A stretch of 64,000 nucleotides of DNA from contig NZ_CP005083.1 of the NCBI RefSeq assembly GCF_001563265.1, forward strand, positions 3,661,001-3,725,000. Reading direction: 5' to 3'. Shown piece by piece: positions 16,084-24,408 of the stretch. Source of the DNA: Sphingobium sp. TKS (GTDB taxonomy: Bacteria > Pseudomonadota > Alphaproteobacteria > Sphingomonadales > Sphingomonadaceae). Both the position numbers and the translations under genes were made by a program. Positions within the stretch are counted from its first letter, which is position 1; each line of letters begins with the position of its first letter. The notes below the pieces were generated by a model. That model worked only from the letters and a program-made list of their open reading frames with translations, did not search any database and was not told the DNA's origin.

Positions 16084-17124
16084 TCAGGGCGCGGGATTCA
16101 GCGCTTCACGCGCCTGTTTGGGAAAATCGCTGAACATGGCGTCCACGCCCGTGCGGGCAACCGCCTGGACATAGCCTGCAAAGTCCCCCCTGCCCTGCGG
16201 ATCGTCAGGGCGCTGGAAGGCGGCGGGCAGGAAGCTGTTTTCCATGCGCAGCGTCCAGACATGGACTTGCAGTCCCGCATCATGGGCGCGCCCGACCAGC
16301 CCCGTCGGGCCTTCGGGCGCCAACACCATGGCGGTCGCCGGACCGATGCCGTCGGCATAATCCGCGATCTGCTTCAGCCCCTGCGTCGTCATCATGTCGG
16401 CATAGGTCGTGCCCGGCGCATCGGCGGGGCCGCCCTCGCCCTCGACAAGCTGAATCAGGCGCAGGCGGGACACGGCGCGCAGAGCCTTCAGATTGCCGAC
16501 CTCGAAGGATTGGATGAAGACCGGATCAGCCTCCGTCTGATAGCCATATTGGCTGAGCAGCGCGAGCAGCGGCGCCTGATGGGCCAGGCCGATTCCAGCG
16601 AAATAGCTGGGATGCTTGGTTTCGGGATAGAGGCCGATGCGGCGGCCGGTTTCCGCTTCCTTGGCGCGGACCAGCTTCAATATCTCCTCGAAGGTCGGGA
16701 TCGGATAGAGATCGTTGAAGCGGCTGTTGGCGGCACGAAACTGCGGCAACCTCTCGCGAGCGCGTAGCGTGCGCAGTTCCGCGAGGGTGAAATCCTCGGT
16801 GAACCAGCCGGTGACGGGCTGACCATCGATCGTCTTGCTGGTCTTGCGAGCGGCGAATTCGGGATGATCCGCGACGTCGGTGGTGCCGCTTATCTCATTT
16901 TCATGCCGGGCGACGAGAACGCCGTCGCGGGTCAGCACCAGATCCGGTTCGATATAATCGGCGCCCTGGTCGATTGCGCGTTCATAAGCGGCGAGCGTAT
17001 GTTCGGGCCGCTCGCCGCTGGCGCCGCGATGGGCGATGATGAAGGGTTCGGCCATCACGGGCGCCGCCGTCAAAAGAGCGAGGAGGAGGATGGCGGCTGT
17101 GCGGAGCATCCTCCCGAAAATCAT
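16084..17124 (-). CDS. Secreted glycerophosphodiester phosphodiesterase
   Basis: 346 residues with an N-terminal signal peptide (cleavage near AEP, residue 26). It hydrolyses glycerophosphodiesters to glycerol-3-phosphate and an alcohol. The active-site HRGASGERPEHT holds His32-Arg33, and YIEPDLVLTRDG holds the metal-binding Glu59/Asp61. This is the GlpQ-like periplasmic class. The start overlaps the upstream ArsC/Spx-like stop by 4 nt. Confidence 0.92.
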   Translation of the reverse strand: MIFGRMLRTAAILLLALLTAAPVMAEPFIIAHRGASGERPEHTLAAYERAIDQGADYIEPDLVLTRDGVLVARHENEISGTTDVADHPEFAARKTSKTIDGQPVTGWFTEDFTLAELRTLRARERLPQFRAANSRFNDLYPIPTFEEILKLVRAKEAETGRRIGLYPETKHPSYFAGIGLAHQAPLLALLSQYGYQTEADPVFIQSFEVGNLKALRAVSRLRLIQLVEGEGGPADAPGTTYADMMTTQGLKQIADYADGIGPATAMVLAPEGPTGLVGRAHDAGLQVHVWTLRMENSFLPAAFQRPDDPQGRGDFAGYVQAVARTGVDAMFSDFPKQAREALNPAP

Positions 17125-17477
17125 GCCTTCACCCGCTCCAGAGCGTCCTCATAGGTGGTCGCCTTGAAGCCGACGACGGTGCGGTCACCCAGATCCAGGA
17201 TCGGGCGCTTGATCATCGAGGGGTTGCTCATCATCAGCAGCACCGCCTTGTCCGCGTCGATATGCGCCTTGTCGCCGGCATCCAATGCCTTGAAGGTCGT
17301 GCCGGAACGGTTGAGGATGGTTTCCCACCCATGTTCCTCAACCCAGCCGCGCAGCGCCGTCTCGTCGACGCCCGACACCTTGTAATCGTGGAAGCTGTAG
17401 GGCTTGCCGCTATTGTCGAGGAAATTGCGCGCCTTCTTGATCGTGTCGCAATTCTTGATGCCGTACATGGTCAGCAT
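17121..17477 (-). CDS. ArsC/Spx-like reductase (YffB type)
   Basis: A 118-residue thioredoxin-fold protein. The N-terminus MLTMYGIKNCDTIKKARNFLD has a single active-site-like Cys10, and the later SMIKRPILDLG matches the ArsC family. The YffB-like subgroup is thought to be glutathione-dependent; arsenate reduction is not established and no ars genes are nearby. It is coupled to the downstream phosphodiesterase by a 4-nt overlap and follows the ridA-like gene by 5 bp. Confidence 0.87.
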   Translation of the reverse strand: MLTMYGIKNCDTIKKARNFLDNSGKPYSFHDYKVSGVDETALRGWVEEHGWETILNRSGTTFKALDAGDKAHIDADKAVLLMMSNPSMIKRPILDLGDRTVVGFKATTYEDALERVKA

Positions 17478-17482
17478 GGGAC

Positions 17483-17863
17483 TTATCCTTTGAAGGCGGT
17501 GACTTCGATCTCGATCTTCATCTCCGGCTTGATGAGGCCGGTGACGATGCAGCTCGCGGCGGGGCGAATCTCACCGAAAATCGGTGCGGTCGCCTGGCCC
17601 AGCTCGTCCCAATAAGCGGGGTCGGTGATATAATAGGTCACGCGCACCACGTCCGCAAAGGAGAAGCCGGCTTCTTCCAGCGCCTTGCCGATGACCTTCA
17701 GCGCGTTCCGGCCCTGATCCACAACGGATTCGGGCATGGCCTTGGTTTCGGGATCAGTGCCGGTTGTTCCGGCGACGAAGCACCAGTCGCCCTGGACGAC
17801 GGCGCGCGAATAGCCGACCTGCGCCTCGAAAGGCGAGCCGGAGGAAATGAGCTGGCGGGGCAT
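17483..17863 (-). CDS. RidA/YjgF family protein
   Basis: A 126-residue protein related to reactive enamine/imine deaminase. It contains GYSRAVVQGDWCFVAGTTGTDPETK and ends RPAASCIVTGLIKPEMKIEIEVTAF, the RidA signature region. The ATG at 17863 is preceded by AAGGGAA; any upstream extension would be unusual for the family. First gene of a three-gene minus-strand run with the ArsC/Spx-like and phosphodiesterase genes. Confidence 0.92.
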   Translation of the reverse strand: MPRQLISSGSPFEAQVGYSRAVVQGDWCFVAGTTGTDPETKAMPESVVDQGRNALKVIGKALEEAGFSFADVVRVTYYITDPAYWDELGQATAPIFGEIRPAASCIVTGLIKPEMKIEIEVTAFKG

Positions 17864-18010
17864 GGGGATTCCCTTTGTGCAGACCTGGGAGAAATGGGGC
17901 GGAAAGGATCGTGGCGGCTCTTGCCCCGTTCGCAGGATACTGTCCAGCGCCTTTTGCCGGAAGGGAACGGCGCGGACCGCTGGCCGTTGAAGCGGGGAAG
18001 GAGACAGGCC

Positions 18011-18316
18011 ATGAACCGACCCGACAACACCCCTTTCCCCGACAGCGGCGAAGAGAATAGCGAGCAAGCCGAAGCGGGTTCGCAGGCCCAGGATGTAGCC
18101 GGGGAGGCGCGGACGCGCTCGACCGATCGGGCGGAGGATAGCGAACGCGGCGGGCGGCCCAATCCGGCGCAGATCCTGCCGGACGATACGCCCGATCTGG
18201 TCGAGAAGATGGAGGAGATGAACCGGTCGGGCCGGATCGACAATGATGCCTTTGCCGGGGAACCGCAGATGGATGATGAGGAAGACAGCCTCGGTCCGAC
18301 CGAGGATGAGGATTAG
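18011..18316 (+). CDS. Small acidic protein of unknown function
   Basis: 101 residues, very rich in Glu, Asp and Gln, with no hydrophobic core and no Cys; probably intrinsically disordered. The middle, ILPDDTPDLVEKMEEMNRSGRIDNDAFAGEPQMDDEEDSLG, is the most protein-like part and suggests conservation. The ATG has a GGAAGGAG site 6-7 nt upstream, which supports real expression. It is convergent with the globin gene, 5 bp away. I do not recognise a function. Confidence 0.7.
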   Translation: MNRPDNTPFPDSGEENSEQAEAGSQAQDVAGEARTRSTDRAEDSERGGRPNPAQILPDDTPDLVEKMEEMNRSGRIDNDAFAGEPQMDDEEDSLGPTEDED

Positions 18317-18321
18317 CTGTT

Positions 18322-18714
18322 TTAGGCCGCGTCCTGGTTCAAGGACAGGTTGATCATGCCCCGCGCCATATGGCTGAGCGCCTCTGCCATGGCCCCGGCG
18401 AGGTCCGGATCGAGGCCGGGTTGCGCCTCGATCGCGCGGGTCATGGCGGTGGCCCATTGATCCGCCAGCACCGACGTGATCGGAAAGGCGCGGTGCAGCG
18501 ACATGATGCATTGGCCGCGCTCGAACCAGTCGCGGGGACCGCCCGCCCAGCCCGCCAGGAACCGGGTGAGGCCGTGGCGCACGGCGTTCAGGTCCGCCGC
18601 ATGGATGGCGCGCAGGTCGGCATAGGCCGAATCCTGCTCGATCAGGTCGTAGAAGCGGTTGGCGATGGCGGCCACGGCTGGCTCGCCGCCGATGCGGGCA
18701 TAAGGGGTGGTCAT
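18322..18714 (-). CDS. Group II truncated-hemoglobin-like globin
   Basis: 130 residues. The helical pattern fits a 2-on-2 globin, with proximal heme ligand His74 in SLHRAFPITSVLADQW, the FPI following the histidine being usual for group II. Such proteins bind O2 or NO and may detoxify NO. The start at 18714 has a GGAGG site; an upstream ATG at 18777 lacks one. No NO-related gene is adjacent. Confidence 0.85.
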   Translation of the reverse strand: MTTPYARIGGEPAVAAIANRFYDLIEQDSAYADLRAIHAADLNAVRHGLTRFLAGWAGGPRDWFERGQCIMSLHRAFPITSVLADQWATAMTRAIEAQPGLDPDLAGAMAEALSHMARGMINLSLNQDAA

Positions 18715-18830
18715 GGAGCCTCCTGCTGGTGGGATCAGCGTGGCGGCTGGGGCCGAGCGGTCATTGATCCTGGTCAAATCGGAAGGTTTTGACGCGAGAC
18801 GGGCCGAACAAGTTTCGTTATGGCCGCGTC

Positions 18831-19409
18831 ATGAGCCGAAGATCGAGGAAGAGCCGCAGCGATGTGGTGTGGCTGGCGGAGGCGCGCCGGGCGGGCCGAG
18901 GGCGGTTGCAAAGCAGGAAAGGGAAGGCGCCGTCGCTGGCGCCGCTCGTCATCGGCGGGGTGCTGATCGGCGCCGGTCTGGGCTGGTTCGGACCCGAGAT
19001 GATGCAGCGCTTTCAGAACAGCCGGTGGGAGCAGATCGCGTCACCGGCGGCGGACGACAGCCTGTCGGCGCAGTTCGGATTTTGCCACACGGGCGGCGGA
19101 ACCAATTGCGTCGTCGACGGCGACACCTTCTGGTTCCACGGGGAGAAGGTGCGAGTGATGGATATCGACGCGCCCGAAACCCATGATCCGCGCTGTGCCG
19201 GGGAAGCGGCCTTGGGCGCGCGGGCGACGCAGCGGTTGCAGCAATTGATGAATGCCGGCCCCTTCTCGCTGGAGAGCGGGGATCGGGAGACGGATCGCTA
19301 TGGGCGGTCGTTGCGGGTGGTGACGCGGGGCGGGGAGTCGCTTGGCGAGACGTTGGTGGCCGAAGGACTGGCGCGGGAATGGGATGGCGCGCGGCATCCC
19401 TGGTGCTGA
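18831..19409 (+). CDS. Membrane-anchored thermonuclease-like (SNase) protein
   Basis: About 192 residues. An N-terminal transmembrane helix (SLAPLVIGGVLIGAGLGWF) is followed by a staphylococcal-nuclease-like domain: NCVVDGDTFWF, VRVMDIDAPETHDPRC, SGDRETDRYGRSLRVV. These correspond to the Ca-binding and Arg/Glu catalytic segments of thermonucleases, so nuclease activity is plausible on the periplasmic side. The start at 18831 is uncertain because no clear ribosome binding site is present; 18789 is an alternative. Confidence 0.85.
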   Translation: MSRRSRKSRSDVVWLAEARRAGRGRLQSRKGKAPSLAPLVIGGVLIGAGLGWFGPEMMQRFQNSRWEQIASPAADDSLSAQFGFCHTGGGTNCVVDGDTFWFHGEKVRVMDIDAPETHDPRCAGEAALGARATQRLQQLMNAGPFSLESGDRETDRYGRSLRVVTRGGESLGETLVAEGLAREWDGARHPWC

Positions 19410-19445
19410 AGTCCGGGGGGAGGACAAGCCTCCCCCATCGGATTC

Positions 19446-19946
19446 TTAGCGGCAGTTCAGGCTGCCCCGGTCGATTTCGCGACCAAGCAGCGCGCCTGCG
19501 CCTGCGCCGATGATGACGCCAGCGGTGTTCGAGCGTCCACGGTCGAGCTGGCCGCCGAGCAGGCCACCCAGCGCCGCGCCGACGATCAGGCCGGTGGTGC
19601 CGTCCGAGCGGCGGCAATAATAGCGATCGTCATAGCCGCGATAGATGCGGGTGCTGCGGGTCACGCGGATCGGCTCATACCCATCGCGATAATAGCGGTC
19701 CGGGCGATAATAGCGGCCATAGCGCGGGTCCGGGCGGTTCCAGTCATAGCTGTAGACGACCCCGCTCGGGCGGCGCCAGCCTTCGTGACGGCCATTGTCA
19801 TGCCGTCCGCCATGCTTCCAGTCGTCGCGGCCATGGCCCTTGCCATGCCCGGCCCAGGGTGGCGGGTCGGCGGCGGCAGGGGCTGCGCTCAGCGTCACGG
19901 CGCCGAGCGACAAGGCGGCAAAAGCGGCTTTCAGGGTGAACTTCAT
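19446..19946 (-). CDS. Secreted protein with glycine-zipper 2TM domain
   Basis: 166 residues with a signal peptide (MKFTLKAAFAALSLGAVTLSAAPAAA). A His/Gly/Arg/Tyr-rich linker is followed by a C-terminal glycine zipper (LIVGAALGGLLGGQLD and VIIGAGAGALLGREID), the 2TM domain found in outer-membrane or periplasmic proteins of the SlyB/17-kDa type. No lipobox is present. The start at 19946 has an AGGGAG site. Tyr/Arg repeats such as YGRYYRPDRYYRDGY are low complexity. Envelope role inferred. Confidence 0.85.
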   Translation of the reverse strand: MKFTLKAAFAALSLGAVTLSAAPAAADPPPWAGHGKGHGRDDWKHGGRHDNGRHEGWRRPSGVVYSYDWNRPDPRYGRYYRPDRYYRDGYEPIRVTRSTRIYRGYDDRYYCRRSDGTTGLIVGAALGGLLGGQLDRGRSNTAGVIIGAGAGALLGREIDRGSLNCR

Positions 19947-20061
19947 CTCTGGCTCCCTTGGCTGATTAGTCAATGGGAGCACAACATCCGAAAGCGGATA
20001 AACGTTGCATGAACGGAACAAAACATTGTGTTCATGTGGCCGTCAGTTTTCGGGCCGGCAA

Positions 20062-20238
20062 TCAGAAAAGGCTGTTGATCGCGCCCTTTTGCTGATCGGT
20101 GACGGCGTCGGCGGTCGCGCTGCTATCGTCCTTGTCGGAAGTGCCCACGAACTGGATCGCCGTCAGGATTACAAGCACCGCCCAAAGCACCGCCATCCAG
20201 CGGCTGGTGAAGAGGGAGGAGAGACGGACGCCGAACAT
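20062..20238 (-). CDS. Small single-span membrane protein
   Basis: 58 residues: one predicted transmembrane helix (WMAVLWAVLVILTAIQFVG) and a short acidic, Ser/Asp-rich tail. ATG 20238 is used; a TTG at 20256 is possible. No recognisable family. Conservation in relatives would be needed to confirm it. Confidence 0.5.
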   Translation of the reverse strand: MFGVRLSSLFTSRWMAVLWAVLVILTAIQFVGTSDKDDSSATADAVTDQQKGAINSLF

Positions 20239-20417
20239 GAGCGGGAGGTTAGGCAATTGCGAATAATAAAGAGTTACCTGGCTCGATCACATTTGAGCCG
20301 AATGCATCCCATCCTCCGGGACGCATCATCGCCTGACAGCGCACCTTTGTTACCGCAATCCGGGTAATCGCAAGCGATGTAACGGTCCCGATCCATTACA
20401 TCGCTACGATGGCGCTC

Positions 20418-20524
20418 CTAGAGCAGAATCCGACCCGATTGCATCGGATCGGCTGCTCTAGACCTTTGTTTTGCCGCGTTTTCCGAGTCAGCAGATGATT
20501 CTATCTGCTTAGAAAACGCTCTAG
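20418..20524. repeat. CTAGAGC...GCTCTAG palindromic element (RIME-like)
   Basis: The element is bounded by CTAGAGC and GCTCTAG. Its left half (20418-20461) is a near-perfect hairpin: CTAGAGCAG, then CCGACCCGAT facing ATCGGATCGG, then CTGCTCTAG. Its right half has AGCAGAT/ATCTGCT within TTTTC...GAAAA. This layout resembles the mosaic intergenic elements (RIME) described in rhizobia. It lies 12 bp downstream of the nrdB stop and could also affect transcription termination. Confidence 0.72.
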
Positions 20525-20535
20525 CCTTGAATGCC

Positions 20536-21591
20536 TTACTCCGCCGCGATCCCCGCTGCCTTGAACATATCCGGGTCGCCAGCTTCATCGGCGTTGGCGG
20601 CGGTGCCGCTCTTGAGTTTGCTGCGGCGGTCGAACGCATCCCACACATCGTTCCACTGGCCGCGCGTGGCGCCCTTCGAATATTCCGTCGCGCGGGTTTC
20701 GAAGAAATTGGCATGCTCGACGCCGTTCAGCAGCGGGGTCAGCCAGGGGAGCGGATGCTCGTCGATCATGTAGATTGGCTTCAGACCCAATTGCCCCAGG
20801 CGCCAGTCAGCGATGTAACGGACATATTTCTTGATGTCCTTGGGCGTCATGCCGGGGACCGGGCCCATTTCGAAGACGAGATCGACGAAGGCATCCTCGA
20901 TCCGCACCGTCTTCTGGCACATATCCATGATGTCGTCCTTGACCGACGCGGTCAGGCAATCGCGTTCCTTCACAAAGGCGTGGAACAGGCGGATGATGCC
21001 TTCGCAGTGCAGCGTCTCGTCGCGGACCGACCAGGTGACGATCTGGCCCATGCCCTTCATCTTGTTGAAGCGCGGGAAGTTCATCAGCATCGCGAAGCTG
21101 GCGAAGAGCTGCAAGCCCTCCGTAAAGCCGCCGAACATGGCGAGCGTCTTGGCGATGTCCTCGTCCGTGTCGACGCCGAACTGCTGGAGATAGTCGTGTT
21201 TGTCCTTCATCTCCTTATACTGCATGAAGGCGCTATATTCGCTCTCGGGCATGCCGATAGTGTCGAGCAGGTGCGAATAGGCGGCGATGTGGACCGTTTC
21301 CATGTTGCTAAACGCGGTCAGCATCATCTTGATTTCGGTTGGCTTGAACACGCGGCCATATTTTTCGTGGTAGCAGTCCTGCACTTCCACATCGGCCTGG
21401 GTGAAGAAGCGGAAGATCTGGGTGAGCAGGTTGCGCTCATGGTCGCTCAATTTCTGCGCCCAATCGCGGCAATCCTCGCCCAGCGGCACTTCCTCCGGCA
21501 GCCAGTGGAGCTGCTGCTGGCGCTTCCAGAACTCATAGGCCCAGGGATATTCGAAGGGCTTGTAGACCTTGCTGGCTTGAAGAAGAGGCAT
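20536..21591 (-). CDS. nrdB: Ribonucleotide reductase class I, beta subunit
   Basis: A 351-residue R2 subunit that generates the radical for NrdA. The metal and radical site is recognisable in NMETVHIAAYSHLLD: Glu and His ligands followed by Tyr at the usual position, which suggests a tyrosyl-radical (Ia type) enzyme rather than a Tyr-less Ic enzyme. A second ligand cluster lies near SVRDETLHCEGI. The gene is the last of the minus-strand nrdA-small gene-nrdB set. Confidence 0.95.
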   Translation of the reverse strand: MPLLQASKVYKPFEYPWAYEFWKRQQQLHWLPEEVPLGEDCRDWAQKLSDHERNLLTQIFRFFTQADVEVQDCYHEKYGRVFKPTEIKMMLTAFSNMETVHIAAYSHLLDTIGMPESEYSAFMQYKEMKDKHDYLQQFGVDTDEDIAKTLAMFGGFTEGLQLFASFAMLMNFPRFNKMKGMGQIVTWSVRDETLHCEGIIRLFHAFVKERDCLTASVKDDIMDMCQKTVRIEDAFVDLVFEMGPVPGMTPKDIKKYVRYIADWRLGQLGLKPIYMIDEHPLPWLTPLLNGVEHANFFETRATEYSKGATRGQWNDVWDAFDRRSKLKSGTAANADEAGDPDMFKAAGIAAE

Positions 21592-21603
21592 GGGTCGAAC
21601 TCC

Positions 21604-21867
21604 TCAGTTCGTAAAATAGGTGAAGGAAGCGGCGACAACCAGTCCGATCACGCCGATCATGATTTCTTTGCGGCCTTTTTTACGGACGGTCGCGCTATCC
21701 GAAGGCGGGATAGTGCCATAGGCTTTCCATCCCCGCCGCTGTTCGAAGTAACTTTCCTCACCACTGGCTATGAAGGCCGCATTCCCCTGCGCCACCCGAT
21801 CAGCCCGCACCACGGCATAGATGCCATAGCCGATCGAACAGAATGACATGGCGACGACAAACCACAT
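21604..21867 (-). CDS. Small two-helix membrane protein between nrdA and nrdB
   Basis: 87 residues with a transmembrane helix at each end (MWFVVAMSFCSIGYGIYAVV and IMIGVIGLVVAASFTYF) and a basic, aromatic loop of about 45 residues. It lies 63 bp after nrdA and 12 bp before nrdB in the same orientation, so it is probably co-transcribed with the reductase. No family recognised; a role in nucleotide metabolism is not implied by the sequence itself. Confidence 0.6.
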   Translation of the reverse strand: MWFVVAMSFCSIGYGIYAVVRADRVAQGNAAFIASGEESYFEQRRGWKAYGTIPPSDSATVRKKGRKEIMIGVIGLVVAASFTYFTN

Positions 21868-21899
21868 GGCTAACGGCCCTGCACAGAAGCGCAGCGGAA

Positions 21900-21924
21900 C
21901 TCCTCTCCCACAAGGGGAGAGGAG
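21900..21924 (-). other. 10-bp hairpin just after nrdA
   Basis: CTCCTCTCCC faces GGGAGAGGAG with a 5-nt loop, 6 bp after the nrdA stop. No T-run follows, so it is more likely an mRNA-stabilising or processing hairpin, or a small dispersed repeat, than a terminator. Confidence 0.5.
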
Positions 21925-21930
21925 ATTAAC

Positions 21931-23883
21931 TCACTGGCAGGCGAGGCACTCGTCATAGTCGGTGGTCTCGCCAATTTCGAATTTCGGGGCGTCGATGGTG
22001 TTGTCCGCTTCGACCCCGCCTGCGAAACCGGCGCGCTGCACCGACTTGGAGCGCAGATAATAGAGCGACTTGATGCCCAGTTCCCACGCCCGGTAGTGGA
22101 GCATGAGCAGATCCCATTTCTCCACATCCGCCGGGATGAACAGGTTCAGCGACTGCGCCTGATCGATGAAGGGCGTGCGGTCGGCGGCCAGTTCGAGCAG
22201 CCAGCGCTGATCGATCTCGAAACTGGTCTTGAACGTGTCCTTCTCTTCCTGGCTGAGGAAGTCGAGATGCTGGACGCTGCCGCCCTTTTCCAGGATCGAG
22301 TTCCAGACGGCCGTGCTGTCCTTCGCCTTTTCGACCAGCAGCTTTTCGAGATAGGGGTTCTTGATCGCGAAGCTGCCCGACAGCGTCTTGTGGGTGTAGA
22401 TGTTCGCCGGAATCGGCTCGATACAGGCGCTGGTGCCGCCGCAGATGATGGAGATCGACGCGGTGGGCGCGATCGCCATCTTGCAGGAGAAGCGCTCCAT
22501 CACCCCCATGTCGGCGGCGTCCGGGCACGGGCCGCGCTCGACAGCGAGCTGCATCGAGGCTTCGGCGGCCTTTTCGCTGATATGCTTGAAGATGCGCAAG
22601 TTCCACGACTTGGCCATCGCGCCTTCAAACGGAAGTCCCCGGGCCTGGAGGAAGGAGTGGAACCCCATCACCCCCAGGCCCACTGACCGTTCACGGCTCG
22701 CACTATATTTCGCCCGCGCCATTTCCGGCGGCGCGCGGTCGACATAGTCCTGCAGCACATTGTCGAGGAAGCGCATGACATCCTCGACAAACTGCTTGTC
22801 GTCCTTCCACTCATCCCAGGTTTCGAGATTGAGCGAAGAAAGGCAGCAGACTGCCGTGCGGTCATTGCCGATATGGTCGCGACCCGTCGGCAAAGTGATT
22901 TCGGAGCAAAGGTTCGACGTCGACACCTTGAGGCCCAGATCGCGGTGATGCTTGGGCATCATGCGGTTCACGGTGTCGTTGAAGACGATATAGGGCTCGC
23001 CGGTGGCGAGGCGGACCTCGACCAGCTTCTGGAACAGGGCGCGGGCGTTGACGCTGCCGCGCACCGACTGGTCCTTGGGACTGCGCAGATTAAATTCGGT
23101 GCCGTCGCGGACCGCTTCCATGAACTCGTCGGTCAGCAGCACGCCATGGTGGAGGTTCAACGCCTTGCGGTTGAAGTCACCGGACGTCTTGCGGATTTCG
23201 AGGAACTCCTCGATCTCCGGGTGGGAGACGTCGAGATAGCAGGCGGCCGAACCGCGGCGCAGGCTGCCCTGGCTGATCGCGAGGGTGAGGCTGTCCATCA
23301 CGCGGACGAAGGGGATGATGCCGCTAGTCTTGCCGTTGAGGCCGACCGGCTCCCCGATACCGCGCACATTGCCCCAATAGGTGCCGATGCCGCCGCCGCG
23401 CGAGGCGAGCCAGACATTCTCGTTCCAGGTGTTGACGATGCCTTCCAGGCTGTCGTCCACCGAGTTCAGATAGCAACTGATCGGCAGACCCCGACCCGTG
23501 CCGCCGTTCGACAGGACGGGCGTGGCGGGCATGAACCAGAGGCGCGAAATATAGTCATAGACGCGCTGGGCATGGTCGGCATCGTCGGCATAAGCGGCGG
23601 CGACGCGGGCGAACAGGTCCTGATAGCTTTCGCCGGGCAGCAGATAGCGGTCCTGGAGCGTGTCCTTGCCGAAGTCGGTCAGCAGCGCGTCGCGGCTGGC
23701 GTCGGTCGTGACGTGAAAACGGCGCTCCAGCACGCTGGACGAAGACATGGGGGACGAGCTGGAAACGGCGTCGGCCTTGGGGGCTGGCGCTACCTTCTTC
23801 TTTTCCGCCACGGTTTCGACCACTTCGTCAATCACGGTTGCCACGTCGCTTGCACTCACCTGTTCGCTGTCTCGAAAATCCAT
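21931..23883 (-). CDS. nrdA: Ribonucleotide reductase class I, alpha subunit
   Basis: A 650-residue large subunit that reduces ribonucleoside diphosphates. Active-site features are visible: Cys in LPISCYLNS, the NxCxE motif in TSNLCSEITLP, and a C-terminal CxxC (ECLACQ) for reactivation by thioredoxin or glutaredoxin. The first 60 residues are Ser/Ala/Lys-rich and do not resemble an ATP cone, so the overall-activity site may be missing. Expression is with the downstream small membrane gene and nrdB. The start at 23883 has a GGGGG stretch about 8 nt upstream. Confidence 0.96.
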   Translation of the reverse strand: MDFRDSEQVSASDVATVIDEVVETVAEKKKVAPAPKADAVSSSSPMSSSSVLERRFHVTTDASRDALLTDFGKDTLQDRYLLPGESYQDLFARVAAAYADDADHAQRVYDYISRLWFMPATPVLSNGGTGRGLPISCYLNSVDDSLEGIVNTWNENVWLASRGGGIGTYWGNVRGIGEPVGLNGKTSGIIPFVRVMDSLTLAISQGSLRRGSAACYLDVSHPEIEEFLEIRKTSGDFNRKALNLHHGVLLTDEFMEAVRDGTEFNLRSPKDQSVRGSVNARALFQKLVEVRLATGEPYIVFNDTVNRMMPKHHRDLGLKVSTSNLCSEITLPTGRDHIGNDRTAVCCLSSLNLETWDEWKDDKQFVEDVMRFLDNVLQDYVDRAPPEMARAKYSASRERSVGLGVMGFHSFLQARGLPFEGAMAKSWNLRIFKHISEKAAEASMQLAVERGPCPDAADMGVMERFSCKMAIAPTASISIICGGTSACIEPIPANIYTHKTLSGSFAIKNPYLEKLLVEKAKDSTAVWNSILEKGGSVQHLDFLSQEEKDTFKTSFEIDQRWLLELAADRTPFIDQAQSLNLFIPADVEKWDLLMLHYRAWELGIKSLYYLRSKSVQRAGFAGGVEADNTIDAPKFEIGETTDYDECLACQ

Positions 23884-24408
23884 ACCAGCCCCCGAATGTT
23901 CCTGTTTCGTTCGATTCGGTCAAGCCGCTGCCGGCCGGGCCGAAACAACTTAGCATTTTCGACCCGGTCAGGCACGGAAATGGGGCCAGCAGGCGCAATC
24001 GCAAGGGCAAAAATACCCTCCCTCCGGGAACCAGCCCGGTAGGCACGATCACAATCTGTTGGGTAACCCCCGTTAACCTGATACAAGGGATAGTGCCACA
24101 GCTTCATTTCCTTTCAAGGGGGTAAATGACAATTCGGGGACTCGGTTCGTCGCCGCCCCGACTCATTTCATCGACGGTTCGGCACGTCGCAACGCAGCGA
24201 CGCATGGACTTTCCTTGGCTTGCCAAAAGGCAAGAGGGACAATTTCGATTGTAAAATAAATTTGGCTTGCCACGGAAATGCGCGAAAGCGGTGCTACGAC
24301 CCATGGCGTTTCGTGACCGTGGCATGACAAGATATAGTGTGAAGGCGCTGCGAAAAGCCGATCCAGATCAATGAAGGGGGTGTTTTCCGCCCCAGGAGAG
24401 GAGCCGAC
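23884..24408. other. 525-bp divergent intergenic region upstream of nrdA and the GST gene
   Basis: No convincing gene. It contains small hairpins: CTTGCC-AAAA-GGCAAG near 24219-24234, ACAAT-TTCG-ATTGT (UUCG loop) near 24239-24252, and CCGGG/CCCGG near 24017-24035 followed on the minus strand by a T-rich stretch. One weak NrdR-box-like sequence (ACAAGATATAGTGTG, 24327-24341) is about 440 bp from nrdA. The nrdA promoter must lie here but I cannot place it confidently. Confidence 0.6.

Noticed and set aside
19985..20045. General-stress (EcfG-type GGAAC/CGTT) promoter upstream of the 2TM protein
   Set aside because: A GGAAC sequence is present but there is no CGTT at the right distance and orientation.
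23950..24120. Possible cobalamin riboswitch upstream of nrdA
   Set aside because: The B12-box (GCCACTG-type) and characteristic stem are missing; only an ordinary CCGGG/CCCGG hairpin is present.
24327..24341. NrdR-box-like sequence upstream of nrdA
   Set aside because: A single weak match about 440 bp from the start; NrdR sites come as a pair near the promoter.
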